Shown here: positions 49,071 to 60,569 of the stretch, piece after piece
Layout: each line of letters begins with the position of its first letter
Numbering within the stretch: the stretch's first letter is position 1
DNA from: Hydractinia symbiolongicarpus
Taxonomy: Eukaryota; Cnidaria; Hydrozoa; Anthoathecata; Hydractiniidae
Reading direction: 5' to 3'
DNA length: 64,000 bases
NCBI RefSeq assembly: GCF_029227915.1
Contig: NC_079885.1
Span: 14,333,001 to 14,397,000, forward strand
Notes under the pieces: model-generated
Seen by the model: the letters and a program-made list of their open reading frames with translations, nothing else
Told to the model about the DNA's origin: nothing
The model's database searches: none
Position numbers and translations under genes: made by a program

Positions 49071-49189
49071 GTCTACGACCATACCACGATGAACACACCT
49101 GTTCTCGTCCGATCACGGAAGTTATGCATCGTCGGGCCGGGATAGTACTTGGATGGGGGACCGCCTGGGAACTCCCGGTGTCGTAGGCT
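49071..49189 (+). rRNA. 5S rRNA: 5S rRNA copy 87
   Basis: A55T; paralogue of copy 76. 3' spacer class C. Confidence 0.95.
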
Positions 49190-49639
49190 ATTGACTTTTT
49201 CACGTTACATTATTTATCATTACGATTGTGACGTATCTTTTTTACGCAATAGCCGCTGAGTAAATCATGTAAGCGACTTGATTAGAAGTTTCTTTCCCTT
49301 CAAAACGGCTACGATCTGGCTTCAATTAATGCGCCACGTCGCAAATGAATGGATTACGAGCGTCAGACAAAGAAAATGGCGATGTATTTAATTTGCTAAT
49401 TAACTTTGTCATATGAAAATTAAGTCTGAAAGTACCCTAGATTGCCTTCGTTGGAACTTTTTACCGGAAATCTTAAAGCGCATTTTTGTCGTAAAGAATC
49501 GATAGCGCTTAAAAAGAGCTTTCAAATGCACATAAACACGAGCTATTTCCGATCACCCAGTCAAGAAATTTGATCTTTAAAATTTGAACCATTTTCGATG
49601 TAATGTGCTAATAAATCGTAGATATCTGCCCGTTTGTTT

Positions 49640-49758
49640 GTCTACGACCATACCACGATGAACACACCTGTTCTCGTCCGATCACGGAAGTTATGCATCG
49701 TCGGGCCGGGATAGTACTTGGATGGGGAACCACCTGGGAACTCCCGGTGTCGTAGGCT
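49640..49758 (+). rRNA. 5S rRNA: 5S rRNA copy 88, mosaic
   Basis: A55T together with G89A and G93A. Elsewhere these mark different genes, so this copy looks like a gene-conversion mosaic between neighbours. 3' spacer class B. Confidence 0.94.
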
Positions 49759-50208
49759 ATTGACTTTTTCACGTTACATTATTTATCATTACGACTGTGA
49801 CGTATCTTTTTTACGCAATGGCCGCTGAGTAAATCAAGTAAGAGACATGATTAGAAGTTTCTTTCCCTTAAAAAGGGCTACAATCTTGCTGCAATAAATT
49901 CGCCACGTCGCAAATGATTAGATTACGAGCGTCAGACAAAGTAAATGGCAATGTACTTACTTTGCTAACTAACTTTGTCATATGAAAATTAAGTCTAAAA
50001 GTACCCTAAATTGCCTTCGTTGGAACTTTTTACCGGAAATCTTAAAGCGCATTATTGTCGTAAAGAATCGATATCGCTTAAAAAGAGCTTTCAAATGCAC
50101 ATAAACACGAACTATTTCCGATCACCCAGTCAAGAATTATGATCTTTAAAATTTGAACCATTTTCGATGTAATGTGCTAATAAATCGTAGATATCTGCCC
50201 GTATGTTT

Positions 50209-50327
50209 GTCTACGACCATACCACGATGAACACACCTGTTCTCGTCCGATCACGGAAGTTAAGCATCGTCGGGCCTGGATAGTACTTGGATGGGGGGCC
50301 GCCTGGGAACTCCCGGTGTCGTAGGCT
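50209..50327 (+). rRNA. 5S rRNA: 5S rRNA copy 89
   Basis: G69T and a private A90G (GGGGGGCC). 3' spacer class A. Confidence 0.94.
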
Positions 50328-50777
50328 ATTGACTTTTTCACGTTACATTATTTATCATTACGACTGTGACGTATCTTTTTTACGCAATAGCCGCTGAGTA
50401 AATCAAGAAAAAGACATGATTAGAAGTTGCTTTCCCAGCAAAACGGCTACAATCGTGCTGCAATAAATGCGCCACGTCGCAAATGAATGGATTACGAGCG
50501 TCAGACAAAGAAAATGGCGATGTACTTAGTTTGCTTACTAACTTTGTCATATGAAAATTAAGTCTGAAAGTAGCCTAGATTGCATTCGTTGGAACTTTTT
50601 ACCGGAAATCTTAAAGCGCATGGTTGTCGTAAATAATGGATAGCGCTTAAAAAGGGCTTTCAAATGCACATAAACACGACTTATTTCGGACAAACCAGTC
50701 AAGAAATATGATCTTTAAAGCTTAAACCATTTTCGATGTAATGTGCTAATAAATCGTAGATATCTGCCCGTTTGTTT

Positions 50778-50896
50778 GTCTACGACCATACCACGATGAA
50801 CACACCTGTTCTCGTCCGATCACGGAAGTTAAGCATCGTCGGGCCGGGATAGTACTTGGATGGGGGACCGCCTGGGAACTCCCGGTGTCGTAGGCT
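50778..50896 (+). rRNA. 5S rRNA: 5S rRNA copy 90
   Basis: Exact majority sequence; ATTTAC before the T5 as in copy 82. 3' spacer class A (CCAGAAAAACGG). Confidence 0.97.
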
Positions 50897-51346
50897 ATTT
50901 ACTTTTTCACGTTACATTATTTATCATTACGACTGTGACGTATCTTTTTTACGCAATAGCCGCTGAGTAAATCAAGAAAGAGACATGATTAGAAGTTGCT
51001 TTCCCAGAAAAACGGCTACAATCGTGCTGCAATAAATGCGCCACGTCGCAAATGAATGGATTACGAGCGTCAGACAAAGAAAATGGCGATGTACTTACTT
51101 TGCTAACTAACTTTGTCATATGAAAATTAAGTCTGAAAGTAGCCTAGATTGCCTTCGTTGGAACTTTTTACCGGAAATCTTAAAGCGCATTATTGTCGTA
51201 AAGAATCGATAGCGCTTAAAAAGAGCTTTCAAATGCACATAAACACGAACTATTTCCGATCACCCAGTCAAGAATTATGATCTTTAAAATTTGAACCATT
51301 TTCGATGTAATGTGCTAATAAATCGTAGATATCTGCCCGTATGTTT

Positions 51347-51465
51347 GTCTACGACCATACCACGATGAACACACCTGTTCTCGTCCGATCACGGAAGTTA
51401 AGCATCGTCGGGCCGGGATAGTACTTGGATGGGGGACCGCCTGGGAACTCCCGGTGTCGTAGGCT
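51347..51465 (+). rRNA. 5S rRNA: 5S rRNA copy 91
   Basis: Exact majority sequence. 3' spacer class A with ATTATTAATCATT, as after copy 81. Confidence 0.97.
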
Positions 51466-51915
51466 ATTGACTTTTTCACGTTACATTATTAATCATTACG
51501 ACTGTGACGTATCTTTTTTACGCAATAGTCGCTGAGTAAATCAAGAAAGAGACATGATTAGAAGTTGCTTTCCCAGCAAAACGGCTACAATCGTGCTGCA
51601 ATAAATGCGCCACGTCGCAAATGAATGGATTACGAGCGTCAGACAAAGAAAATGGCGATGTACTTACTTTGCTAACTAACTTTGTCATATGAAAATTAAG
51701 TCTGAAAGTACCCTAGATTGCATTCGTTGGAACTTTTTACCGGAAATCTTAAAGCGCATGGTTGTCGTAAATAATGGATAGCGCTTAAAAAGAACTTTCA
51801 AATGCACATAAACACGACCTATTTCGGATAAACCAGTCAAGAAATATGATCTTTAAAGCTTAAACCATTTTCGATGTAATGTGCTAATAAATCGTAGATA
51901 TCTGCCCGTTTGTTT

Positions 51916-52034
51916 GTCTACGACCATACCACGATGAACACACCTGTTCTCGTCCGATCACGGAAGTTAAGCATCGTCGGGCCGGGATAGTACTTGGATG
52001 GGGGACCGCCTGGGAACTCCCGGTGTCGTAGGCT
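51916..52034 (+). rRNA. 5S rRNA: 5S rRNA copy 92
   Basis: Exact majority sequence. 3' spacer class B. Confidence 0.97.
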
Positions 52035-52484
52035 ATTGACTTTTTCACGTCACATTATTTATCATTACGATTGTGACGTATCTTTTTTACGCAATAGCCG
52101 CTGAGTAAATCAAGTAAGAGACATGATTAGAAGTTGCTTTCCCTTAAAAAGGGCTACAATCTTGCTGCAATAAATGCGCCACGTCGCAAATGAATGGATT
52201 AAGAGCGTCAGACAAAGAAAATGGCGATGTAGTTAATTTGCTAATTAACTTTGTCATATGAAAATTAAGTCTGAAAGTACCCTAGATTGCCTTCGTTGGA
52301 ACTTTTTACCGGAAATCTTAAAGCGCATTATTGTCGTAAAGAATCGATAGCGCTTAAAAAGAGCTTTCAAATGCACATAAACACGACCTATTTCCGATCA
52401 CCCAGTCAAGAAATATGATCTTTAAAATTGGAACCATTTTGGATGTAATGTGCTAATAAATCGTAGATATCTGCCCGTTTGTTT

Positions 52485-52603
52485 GTCTACGACCATACCA
52501 CGATGAACACACCTGTTCTCGTCCGATCACGGAAGTTAAGCATCGTCGGGCCGGGATAGTACTTGGATGGGGAACCGCCTGGGAACTCCCGGTGTCGTAG
52601 GCT
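52485..52603 (+). rRNA. 5S rRNA: 5S rRNA copy 93
   Basis: G89A. 3' spacer class F; the following spacer contains the first 62-bp duplication. Confidence 0.96.
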
Positions 52604-52958
52604 ATTGACTTTTTCACGTTACATTATTTATCATTACGACTGTGACGTATCTTTTTTACGCAATAGCCGCTGAGTAAATCAAGTAAGAGACATGATTAGA
52701 AGTTTCTTTCACTTAAAAAGGGCTACAATCTTGCTGCAATAAATTCGCCACGTCGCAAATGAATGGATTACGAGCGTCAGACAAAGTAAATGGCGATGTA
52801 CTTACTTTGCTAACTAACTTTGTCATATGAAAATTAAGTCTAAAAGTACCCTAAATTGCCTTCGTTGGAGCTTTTTACCGGAAATCTTAAAGCGCATTAT
52901 TGTCGTAAAGAATCGATAGCGCTTAAAAAGAGCTTTCAAATGCACATAAACACGAACT

Positions 52959-53082
52959 ATTTCCGATCACCCAGTCAAGAATTATGATCTTTAAAATTTG
53001 AACCATTTTCGATGTAATGTATTTCGGATAAACCAGTCAAGAAATATGATCTTTAAAGCTTAAACCATTTTCGATGTAATGT
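52959..53082 (+). repeat. 62-bp partial spacer duplication, first instance
   Basis: The segment from ATTTC(C/G)GAT to CGATGTAATGT is present twice: 52959-53020 and 53021-53082. The halves are not identical. The first is the AATTATGATCTTTAAAATTTG type, the second the AAATATGATCTTTAAAGCTTA type. Two different units were joined out of register, lengthening this interval to 631 bp. At most about one base of homology is seen at the junction. Confidence 0.93.
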
Positions 53083-53115
53083 GCTAATAAATCGTAGATA
53101 TCTGCTCGTTTGTTT

Positions 53116-53234
53116 GTCTACGACCATACCACGATGAACACACCTGTTCTCGTCCGATCACGGAAGTTAAGCATCGTCGGGCCGGGATAGTACTTGGATG
53201 GGGGACCGCCTGGGAACTCCCGGTGTCGTAGGCT
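53116..53234 (+). rRNA. 5S rRNA: 5S rRNA copy 94
   Basis: Exact majority sequence, 631 bp after copy 93. Upstream CTGCTCG is shared with copy 98. 3' spacer class B. Confidence 0.97.
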
Positions 53235-53684
53235 ATTGACTTTTTCACGTCACATTATTTATCATTACGATTGTGACGTATCTTTTTTACGCAATAGCCG
53301 CTGAGTAAATCAAGTAAGAGACATGATTAGAAGTTGCTTTCCCTTAAAAAGGGCTACAATCTTGCTGCAATAAATGCGCCACGTCGCAAATGAATGGATT
53401 AAGAGCGTCAGACAAAGAAAATGGCGATGTAGTTAATTTGCTAATTAACTTTGTCATATGAAAATTAAGTCTGAAAGTACCCTAGATTGCCTTCGTTGAA
53501 ACTTTTTACCGGAAATCTTAAAGCGCATTATTGTCGTAAAGAATCGATAGCGCTTAAAAAGAGCTTTCAAATGCACATAAACACGACCTATTTCCGATCA
53601 CCCAGTCAAGAAATATGATCTTTAAAATTGGAACCATTTTCGATGTAATGTGCTAATAAATCGTAGATATCTGCCCGTTTGTTT

Positions 53685-53803
53685 GTCTACGACCATACCA
53701 CGATGAACACACCTGTTCTCGTCCGATCACGGAAGTTAAGCATCGTCGGGCCGGGATAGTACTTGGATGGGGAACCGCCTGGGAACTCCCGGTGTCGTAG
53801 GCT
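53685..53803 (+). rRNA. 5S rRNA: 5S rRNA copy 95
   Basis: G89A. 3' spacer class A with AAAAAGTCATG, as after copy 100. Confidence 0.96.
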
Positions 53804-54253
53804 ATTGACTTTTTCACGTTACATTATTTATCATTACGACTGTGACGTATCTTTTTTACGCAATAGCCGCTGAGTAAATCAAGAAAAAGTCATGATTAGA
53901 AGTTGCTTTCCCAGCAAAACGGCTACAATCGTGCTGCAATTAATGCGCCACGTCGCAAATGAATGGATTACGAGCGTCAGACAAAGAAAATGGCGATGTA
54001 CTTAGTTTGCTAACTAACTTTGTCATATGAAAATTAAGTCTGAAAGTAGCGTAGATTGCATTCGTTGGAACTTTTTACCGGAAATCTTAAAGCGCATGGT
54101 TGTCGTAAATAATGGATAGCGCTTAAAAAGAGCTTTCAAATGCACATAAACACGACCTATTTCGGATAAACCAGTCAAGAAATATGATCTTTAAAGCTTA
54201 AACCATTTTCGATGTAATGTGCTAATAAATCGTAGATATCTGCCCGTTTGTTT

Positions 54254-54372
54254 GTCTACGACCATACCACGATGAACACACCTGTTCTCGTCCGATCACG
54301 GAAGTTAAGCATCGTCGGGCCGGGATAGTACTTGGATGGGGGACCGCCTGGAATCTCCTGGTGTCGTAGGCT
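54254..54372 (+). rRNA. 5S rRNA: 5S rRNA copy 96
   Basis: G99A, A101T, C106T. A101T is otherwise confined to the 120-nt family. 3' spacer class B with ATTTATGATTACG. Confidence 0.95.
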
Positions 54373-54821
54373 ATTGACTTTTTCACGTTACATTATTTAT
54401 GATTACGACTGTGACGTATTTTTTTACGCAATAGCCGCTGAGTAAATCAAGTAAGAGACATGATTAGAAGTTGCTTTCCCTTAAAAAGGGCTACAATCTT
54501 GCTGCAATAAATGAGCCACGTCGCAAATGAATGGATTAAGAGCGTCAGACAAAGAAAATGGCGATGTAGTTACTTTCCTAATTAACTTTGTCATATGAAA
54601 ATTAAGACTGAAAGTACCCTAGATTGCCTTCGTTGGAACTTTTTACCGGAAATCTTAAAGCGCATTATTGTCGTAAAGAATCGATAGCGCTTAAAAAGAG
54701 CTTTCAAATGCACATAAACACGACCTATTTCCGATCACCCAGTCAAGAAATATGATCTTTAAAATTGGAACCATTTTCGATGTAATGTGCTAATAAATCG
54801 TAGATATCTGCCCGTTTGTTT

Positions 54822-54940
54822 GTCTACGACCATACCACGATGAACACACCTGTTCTCGTCCGATCACGGAAGTTAAGCATCGTCGGGCCGGGATAGTACT
54901 TGGATGGGGAACCGCCTGGGAACTCCCGGTGTCGTAGGCT
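54822..54940 (+). rRNA. 5S rRNA: 5S rRNA copy 97
   Basis: G89A; paralogue of copy 93. 3' spacer class F, followed by the second 62-bp duplication. Confidence 0.96.
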
Positions 54941-55295
54941 ATTGACTTTTTCACGTTACATTATTTATCATTACGACTGTGACGTATCTTTTTTACGCAA
55001 TAGCCGCTGAGTAAATCAAGTAAGAGACATGATTAGAAGTTTCTTTCACTTAAAAAGGGCTACAATCTTGCTGCAATAAATTCGCCACGTCGCAAATGAA
55101 TGGATTACGAGCGTCAGACAAAGTAAATGGCGATGTACTTACTTTGCTAACTAACTTTGTCATATGAAAATTAAGTCTGAAAGTACCCTAAATTGCCTTC
55201 GTTGGAACTTTTTACCGGAAATCTTAAAGCGCATTATTGTCGTAAAGAATCGATAGCGCTTAAAAAGAGCTTTCAAATGCACATAAACACGAACT

Positions 55296-55419
55296 ATTTC
55301 CGATCACCCAGTCAAGAATTATGATCTTTAAAATTTGAACCATTTTCGATGTAATGTATTTCGGATAAACCAGTCAAGAAATATGATCTTTAAAGCTTAA
55401 ACCATTTTCGATGTAATGT
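55296..55419 (+). repeat. 62-bp partial spacer duplication, second instance
   Basis: Same junction (AATGT joined to ATTTCGG) and the same two haplotypes as at 52959-53082, 2,337 bp further on. Halves are 55296-55357 and 55358-55419. The shared junction shows one original event later copied within a four-unit block. Confidence 0.93.
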
Positions 55420-55452
55420 GCTAATAAATCGTAGATATCTGCTCGTTTGTTT

Positions 55453-55571
55453 GTCTACGACCATACCACGATGAACACACCTGTTCTCGTCCGATCACGG
55501 AAGTTAAGCATCGTCGGGCCGGGATAGTACTTGGATGGGGGACCGCCTGGGAACTCCCGGTGTCGTAGGCT
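55453..55571 (+). rRNA. 5S rRNA: 5S rRNA copy 98
   Basis: Exact majority sequence, 631 bp after copy 97; paralogue of copy 94. 3' spacer class B, containing CTTCCTTAAAAC where most units read CTTCGTTGGAAC. Confidence 0.97.
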
Positions 55572-56021
55572 ATTGACTTTTTCACGTCACATTATTTATC
55601 ATTACGATTGTGACGTATGTTTTTTACGCAATAGCCGCTGAGTAAATCAAGTAAGAGACATGATTAGAAGTTGCTTTCCCTTAAAAAGGGCTACAATCTT
55701 GCTGCAATAAATGCGCCACGTCGCAAATGAATGGATTAAGAGCGTCAGACAAAGAAAATGGCGATGTAGTTAATTTGCTAATTAACTTTGTCATATGAAA
55801 ATTAAGTCTGAAAGTACCCTAGATTGCCTTCCTTAAAACTTTTTACCGGAAATCTTAAAGCGCATTATTGTCGTAAAGAATCGATAGCGCTTAAAAAGAG
55901 CTTTCAAATGCACATAAACACGACCTATTTCCGATCACCCAGTCAAGAAATATGATCTTTAAAATTGGAACCATTTTCGATGTAATGTGCTAATAAATCG
56001 TAGATATCTGCCCGTTTGTTT

Positions 56022-56140
56022 GTCTACGACCATACCACGATGAACACACCTGTTCTCGTCCGATCACGGAAGTTAAGCATCGTCGGGCCGGGATAGTACT
56101 TGGATGGGGGACCGCCTGGGAACTCCCGGTGTCGTAGGCT
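56022..56140 (+). rRNA. 5S rRNA: 5S rRNA copy 99
   Basis: Exact majority sequence. 3' spacer class B with GACATAATTAG. Confidence 0.97.
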
Positions 56141-56590
56141 ATTGACTTTTTCACGTTACATTATTTATCATTACGACTGTGACGTATCTTTTTTACGCAA
56201 TAGCCGCTGAGTAAATCAAGTAAGAGACATAATTAGAAGTTTCTTTCCCTTAAAAAGGGCTACAATCTTGCTGCAATAAATGCGCCACGTCGCCAATGAA
56301 TGGATTAAGAGCGTCAGACAAAGAAAATGGCGATGTAGTTACTTTGCTAATTAACTTTGTCATATGAAAATTAAGTCTGAAAGTACCCCAGATTGCCTTC
56401 GTTGGAACTTTTTACCGGAAATCTTAAAGCGCATGGTTGTCGTGAATAATGGATAGCGCTTGAAAAGAGATTTCAAATGCACATAAACACGAACTATTTC
56501 CGATCACCCAGTCAAGAATTATGATCTTTAAAATTTGAACCATTTTCGATGTAATGTGCTAATAAATCGTAGATATCTACCCCTATGTTT

Positions 56591-56709
56591 GTCTACGACC
56601 ATACCACGATGAACACACCTGTTCTCGTCCGATCACGGAAGTTAAGCATCGTCGGGCCGGGATAGTACTTGGATGGGGGACCGCCTGGGAACTCCCGGTG
56701 TCGTAGGCT
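56591..56709 (+). rRNA. 5S rRNA: 5S rRNA copy 100
   Basis: Exact majority sequence; upstream ACCCCTATG. 3' spacer class A with AAAAAGTCATG. Confidence 0.97.
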
Positions 56710-57159
56710 ATTGACTTTTTCACGTTACATTATTTATCATTACGACTGTGACGTATCTTTTTTACGCAATAGCCGCTGAGTAAATCAAGAAAAAGTCATG
56801 ATTAGAAGTTGCTTTCCCAGCAAAACGGCTACAATCGTGCTGCAATAAATGCGCCACGTCGCAAATGAATGGATTACGAGCGTCAGACAAAGAAAATGGC
56901 GATGTACTTAGTTTGCTAACTAACTTTGTCATATGAAAATTAAGTCTGAAAGTAGCGTAGATTGCATTCGTTGGAACTTTTTACCGGAAATCTTAAAGCG
57001 CATGGTTGTCGTAAATAATGGATAGCGCTTAAAAAGAGCTTTCAAATGCACATAAACACGACCTATTTCGGATAAACCAGTCAAGAAATATGATCTTTAA
57101 AGCTTAAACCATTTTCGATGTAATGTGCTAATAAATCGTAGATATCTGCCCGTTTGTTT

Positions 57160-57278
57160 GTCTACGACCATACCACGATGAACACACCTGTTCTCGTCCG
57201 ATCACGGAAGTTAAGCATCGTCGGGCCGGGATAGTACTTGGATGGGGGACCGCCTGGAAACTCCTGGTGTCGTAGGCT
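57160..57278 (+). rRNA. 5S rRNA: 5S rRNA copy 101
   Basis: G99A and C106T; spacer matches that of copy 96 (ATTTATGATTACG). 3' spacer class B. Confidence 0.96.
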
Positions 57279-57727
57279 ATTGACTTTTTCACGTTACATT
57301 ATTTATGATTACGACTGTGACGTATTTTTTTACGCAATAGCCGCTGAGTAAATCAAGTAAGAGACATGATTAGAAGTTGCTTTCCCTTAAAAAGGGCTAC
57401 AATCTTGCTGCAATAAATGAGCCACGTCGCAAATGAATGGATTAAGAGCGTCAGACAAAGAAAATGGCGATGTAGTTACTTTCCTAATTAACTTTGTCAT
57501 ATGAAAATTAAGACTGAAAGTACCCTAGATTGCCTTCGTTGGAACTTTTTACCGGAAATCTTAAAGCGCATGGTTGTCGTAAATAATGAATAGCGCTTAA
57601 AAAGAGCTTTCAAATGCACATAAACACGACCTATTTCGGATAATCCAGTCAAGAAATATGACCTTTAAAGTTTAAACCATTTTCGATGTAATGTGCTAAT
57701 AAATCGTAGATATCTGCCCGTATGTTT

Positions 57728-57846
57728 GTCTACGACCATACCACGATGAACACACCTGTTCTCGTCCGATCACGGAAGTTAAGCATCGTCAGGCCGGGAT
57801 AGTACTTGAATGGGGGACCGCCTGGGAACTCCCGGTGTCGTAGGCT
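57728..57846 (+). rRNA. 5S rRNA: 5S rRNA copy 102
   Basis: G64A and G82A, otherwise found together only in copy 1 at the left edge. 3' spacer class A with AATGAATGCGCC. Confidence 0.95.
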
Positions 57847-58296
57847 ATTGACTTTTTCACGTTACATTATTTATCATTACGACTGTGACGTATCTTTTTT
57901 ACGCAATAGCCGCTGAGTAAATCAAGAAAGAGACATGATTAGAAGTTGCTTTCCCAGCAAAGCGGCTACAATCGTGCTGCAATGAATGCGCCACGTCGCA
58001 AATGAATGGATTACGAGTGTCAGACAAATAAAATGGCGATGTACTTAGTTTGCTAACTAACTTTGTCATATGAAAATTAAGTCTAAAAGTAGCCTAGATT
58101 GCATTCGTTGGAACTTTTTACCGGAAATCTTAAAGCGCATGGTTGTCGTAAATAATGGATAGCGCTTAAAAAGAGCTTTCAAATGCACATAAACACGACC
58201 TATTTCGGATAAACCAGTCAAGAAATATGATCTTTACAGCTTAAACCATTTTCGATGTAATGTGCTAATAAATCGTAGATATCTGCCCGTTTGTTT

Positions 58297-58415
58297 GTCT
58301 ACGACCATACCACGATGAACACACCTGTTCTCGTCCGATCACGGAAGTTAAGCATCGTCGAGCCGGGATAGTACTTGAATGGGGGACCGCCTGGAAACTC
58401 CTGGTGTCGTAGGCT
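58297..58415 (+). rRNA. 5S rRNA: 5S rRNA copy 103
   Basis: G65A (breaks C14-G65), G82A, G99A, C106T. Terminator shortened to TTTT at 58423-58426. Spacer reads TGACATATT, as after copy 105. 3' spacer class A. Confidence 0.93.
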
Positions 58416-58422
58416 ATTGACA

Positions 58423-58426
58423 TTTT
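58423..58426 (+). terminator. Minimal T4 terminator of copy 103
   Basis: GACATTTTC replaces GACTTTTTC, leaving four T, the usual minimum for animal Pol III. Some readthrough to the T7 run in the spacer is plausible. Confidence 0.65.
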
Positions 58427-58864
58427 CACGTTACATTATTTATCATTACGACTGTGACATATTTTTTTACGCAATAGCCGCTGAGTAAATCAAGTAAGAG
58501 ACATGATTAGAAGTTGCTTTCCCAGCAAAACGGCTACAATCGTGCTGCAATAAATGCGCCACGTCGCAAATGAATGGATTACGAGCGTCAGACAAAGAAA
58601 ATGGCGATGTACTTAGTTTGCTAACTAACTTTGTCATATGAAAATTAAGTTTGAAAGTAGCCTAGATTGCATTCGTTGGAACTTTTTACCGGAAATCTTA
58701 AAGCGCATGGTTGTCGTAAATAATGGATAGCGCTTAAAAAGAGCTTTCAAATGCACATAAACACGACCTATTTCGGATAAACCAGTCAAGAAATATGATC
58801 TTTAAAGCTTAAACCATTTTCGATGTAATGTGCTAATAAATCGTAGATATCTGCCCGTTTGTTT

Positions 58865-58983
58865 GTCTACGACCGTACCACGATGAACACACCTGTTCTC
58901 GTCCGATCACGGAAGTTAAGCATCGTCGGGCCGGGATAGTACTTGAATGGGCGACCGCCTGGGAACTCCCGGTGTCGTAGGCT
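58865..58983 (+). rRNA. 5S rRNA: 5S rRNA copy 104
   Basis: A11G, G82A, and a private G88C (GGGCGACC). 3' spacer class A. Confidence 0.94.
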
Positions 58984-59433
58984 ATTGACTTTTTCACGTT
59001 ACATTATTTATCATTACGACTGTGACGTATCTTTTTTACGCAATAGCCGCTGAGTAAATCAAGAAAGAGACATGATTAGAAGTTGCTTTCCCAGCAAAAC
59101 GGCTACAATCGTGCTGCAATGAATGCGCCACGTCGCAAATGAATGGATTACGAGTGTCAGACAAATAAAATGGCGATGTACTTAGTTTGCTAACTAACTT
59201 TGTCATATGAAAATTAAGTCTAAAAGTAGCCTAGATTGCATTCGTTGGAACTTTTTACCGGAAATCTTAAAGCGCATGTTTGTCGTAAATAATGGATAGC
59301 GCTTAAAAAGAGCTTTCAAATGCACATAAACACGACCTATTTCGGATAAACCAGTCAAGAAATATGATCTTTAAAGCTTAAACCATTTTCGATGTAATGT
59401 GCTAATAAATCGTAGATATCTGCCCGTTTGTTT

Positions 59434-59552
59434 GTCTACGACCATACCACGATGAACACACCTGTTCTCGTCCGATCACGGAAGTTAAGCATCGTCGGGC
59501 CGGGATAGTACTTGGATGGGGAACCGCCTGGAAACTCCTGGTGTCGTAGGCT
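59434..59552 (+). rRNA. 5S rRNA: 5S rRNA copy 105
   Basis: G89A, G99A, C106T. 3' spacer class A. Confidence 0.95.
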
Positions 59553-60001
59553 ATTGACTTTTTCACGTTACATTATTTATCATTACGACTGTGACATATT
59601 TTTTTACGCAATAGCCGCTGAGTAAATCAAGTAAGAGACATGATTAGAAGTTGCTTTCCCAGCAAAACGGCTACAATCGTGCTGCAATAAATGCGCCACG
59701 TCGCAAATGAATGGATTACGAGCGTCAGACAAAGAAAATGGCGATGTACTTAGTTTGCTAACTAACTTTGTCATATGAAAATTAAGTTTGAAAGTAGCCT
59801 AGATTGCATTCGTTGGAACTTTTTACCGGAAATCTTAAAGCGCATGGTTGTCGTAAATAATGGATAGCGCTTAAAAAGAGCTTTCAAATGCACATAAACA
59901 CGACCTATTTCGGATAAACCAGTCAAGAAATATGATCTTTAAAGCTTAAACCATTTTCGATGTAATGTGCTAATAAATCGTAGATACCTGCCCGTTTGTT
60001 T

Positions 60002-60120
60002 GTCTACGACCGTACCACGATGAACACACCTGTTCTCGTCCGATCACGGAAGTTAAGCATCGTCGGGCCGGGATAGTACTTGGATTGGGGACCGCCTGGA
60101 AACTCCTGGTGTCGTAGGCT
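60002..60120 (+). rRNA. 5S rRNA: 5S rRNA copy 106
   Basis: A11G, G85T (GGATTGGGG), G99A, C106T. 3' spacer class B (AAGGGTTACAAAC). Tandem twin of copy 107. Confidence 0.94.
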
Positions 60121-60569
60121 ATTGACTTTTTCACGTTACATTATTTATCATTACGACTGTGACGTATTTTTTTACGCAATAGCCGCTGAGTAAATCAAGT
60201 AAGAGACATGATTAGAAGTTGCTTTCCCTTAAAAAGGGTTACAAACTTGCTGCAATAAATGCGCCACGTCGCAAATGAATGGATTAAGAGCGTCAGACAA
60301 AGAAAATGGCGATGTAGTTACTTTCCTAATTAACTTTGTGATATGAAAATTAAGACTGAAAGTACCCAAGATTGCCTTCGTTGGAACTTTTTACCGGAAA
60401 TCTTAAAGCGCAAGGTTGTCGTAAATAATGGATAGCGCTTAAAAAGAGCTTTCAAATGCACATAAACACGACCTATTTCGGATAAACCAGTCAAGAAATA
60501 TGATCTTTAAAGCTTAAACCATTTTCGATGTAATGTGCTAATAAATCGTAGATACCTGCCCGTTTGTTT

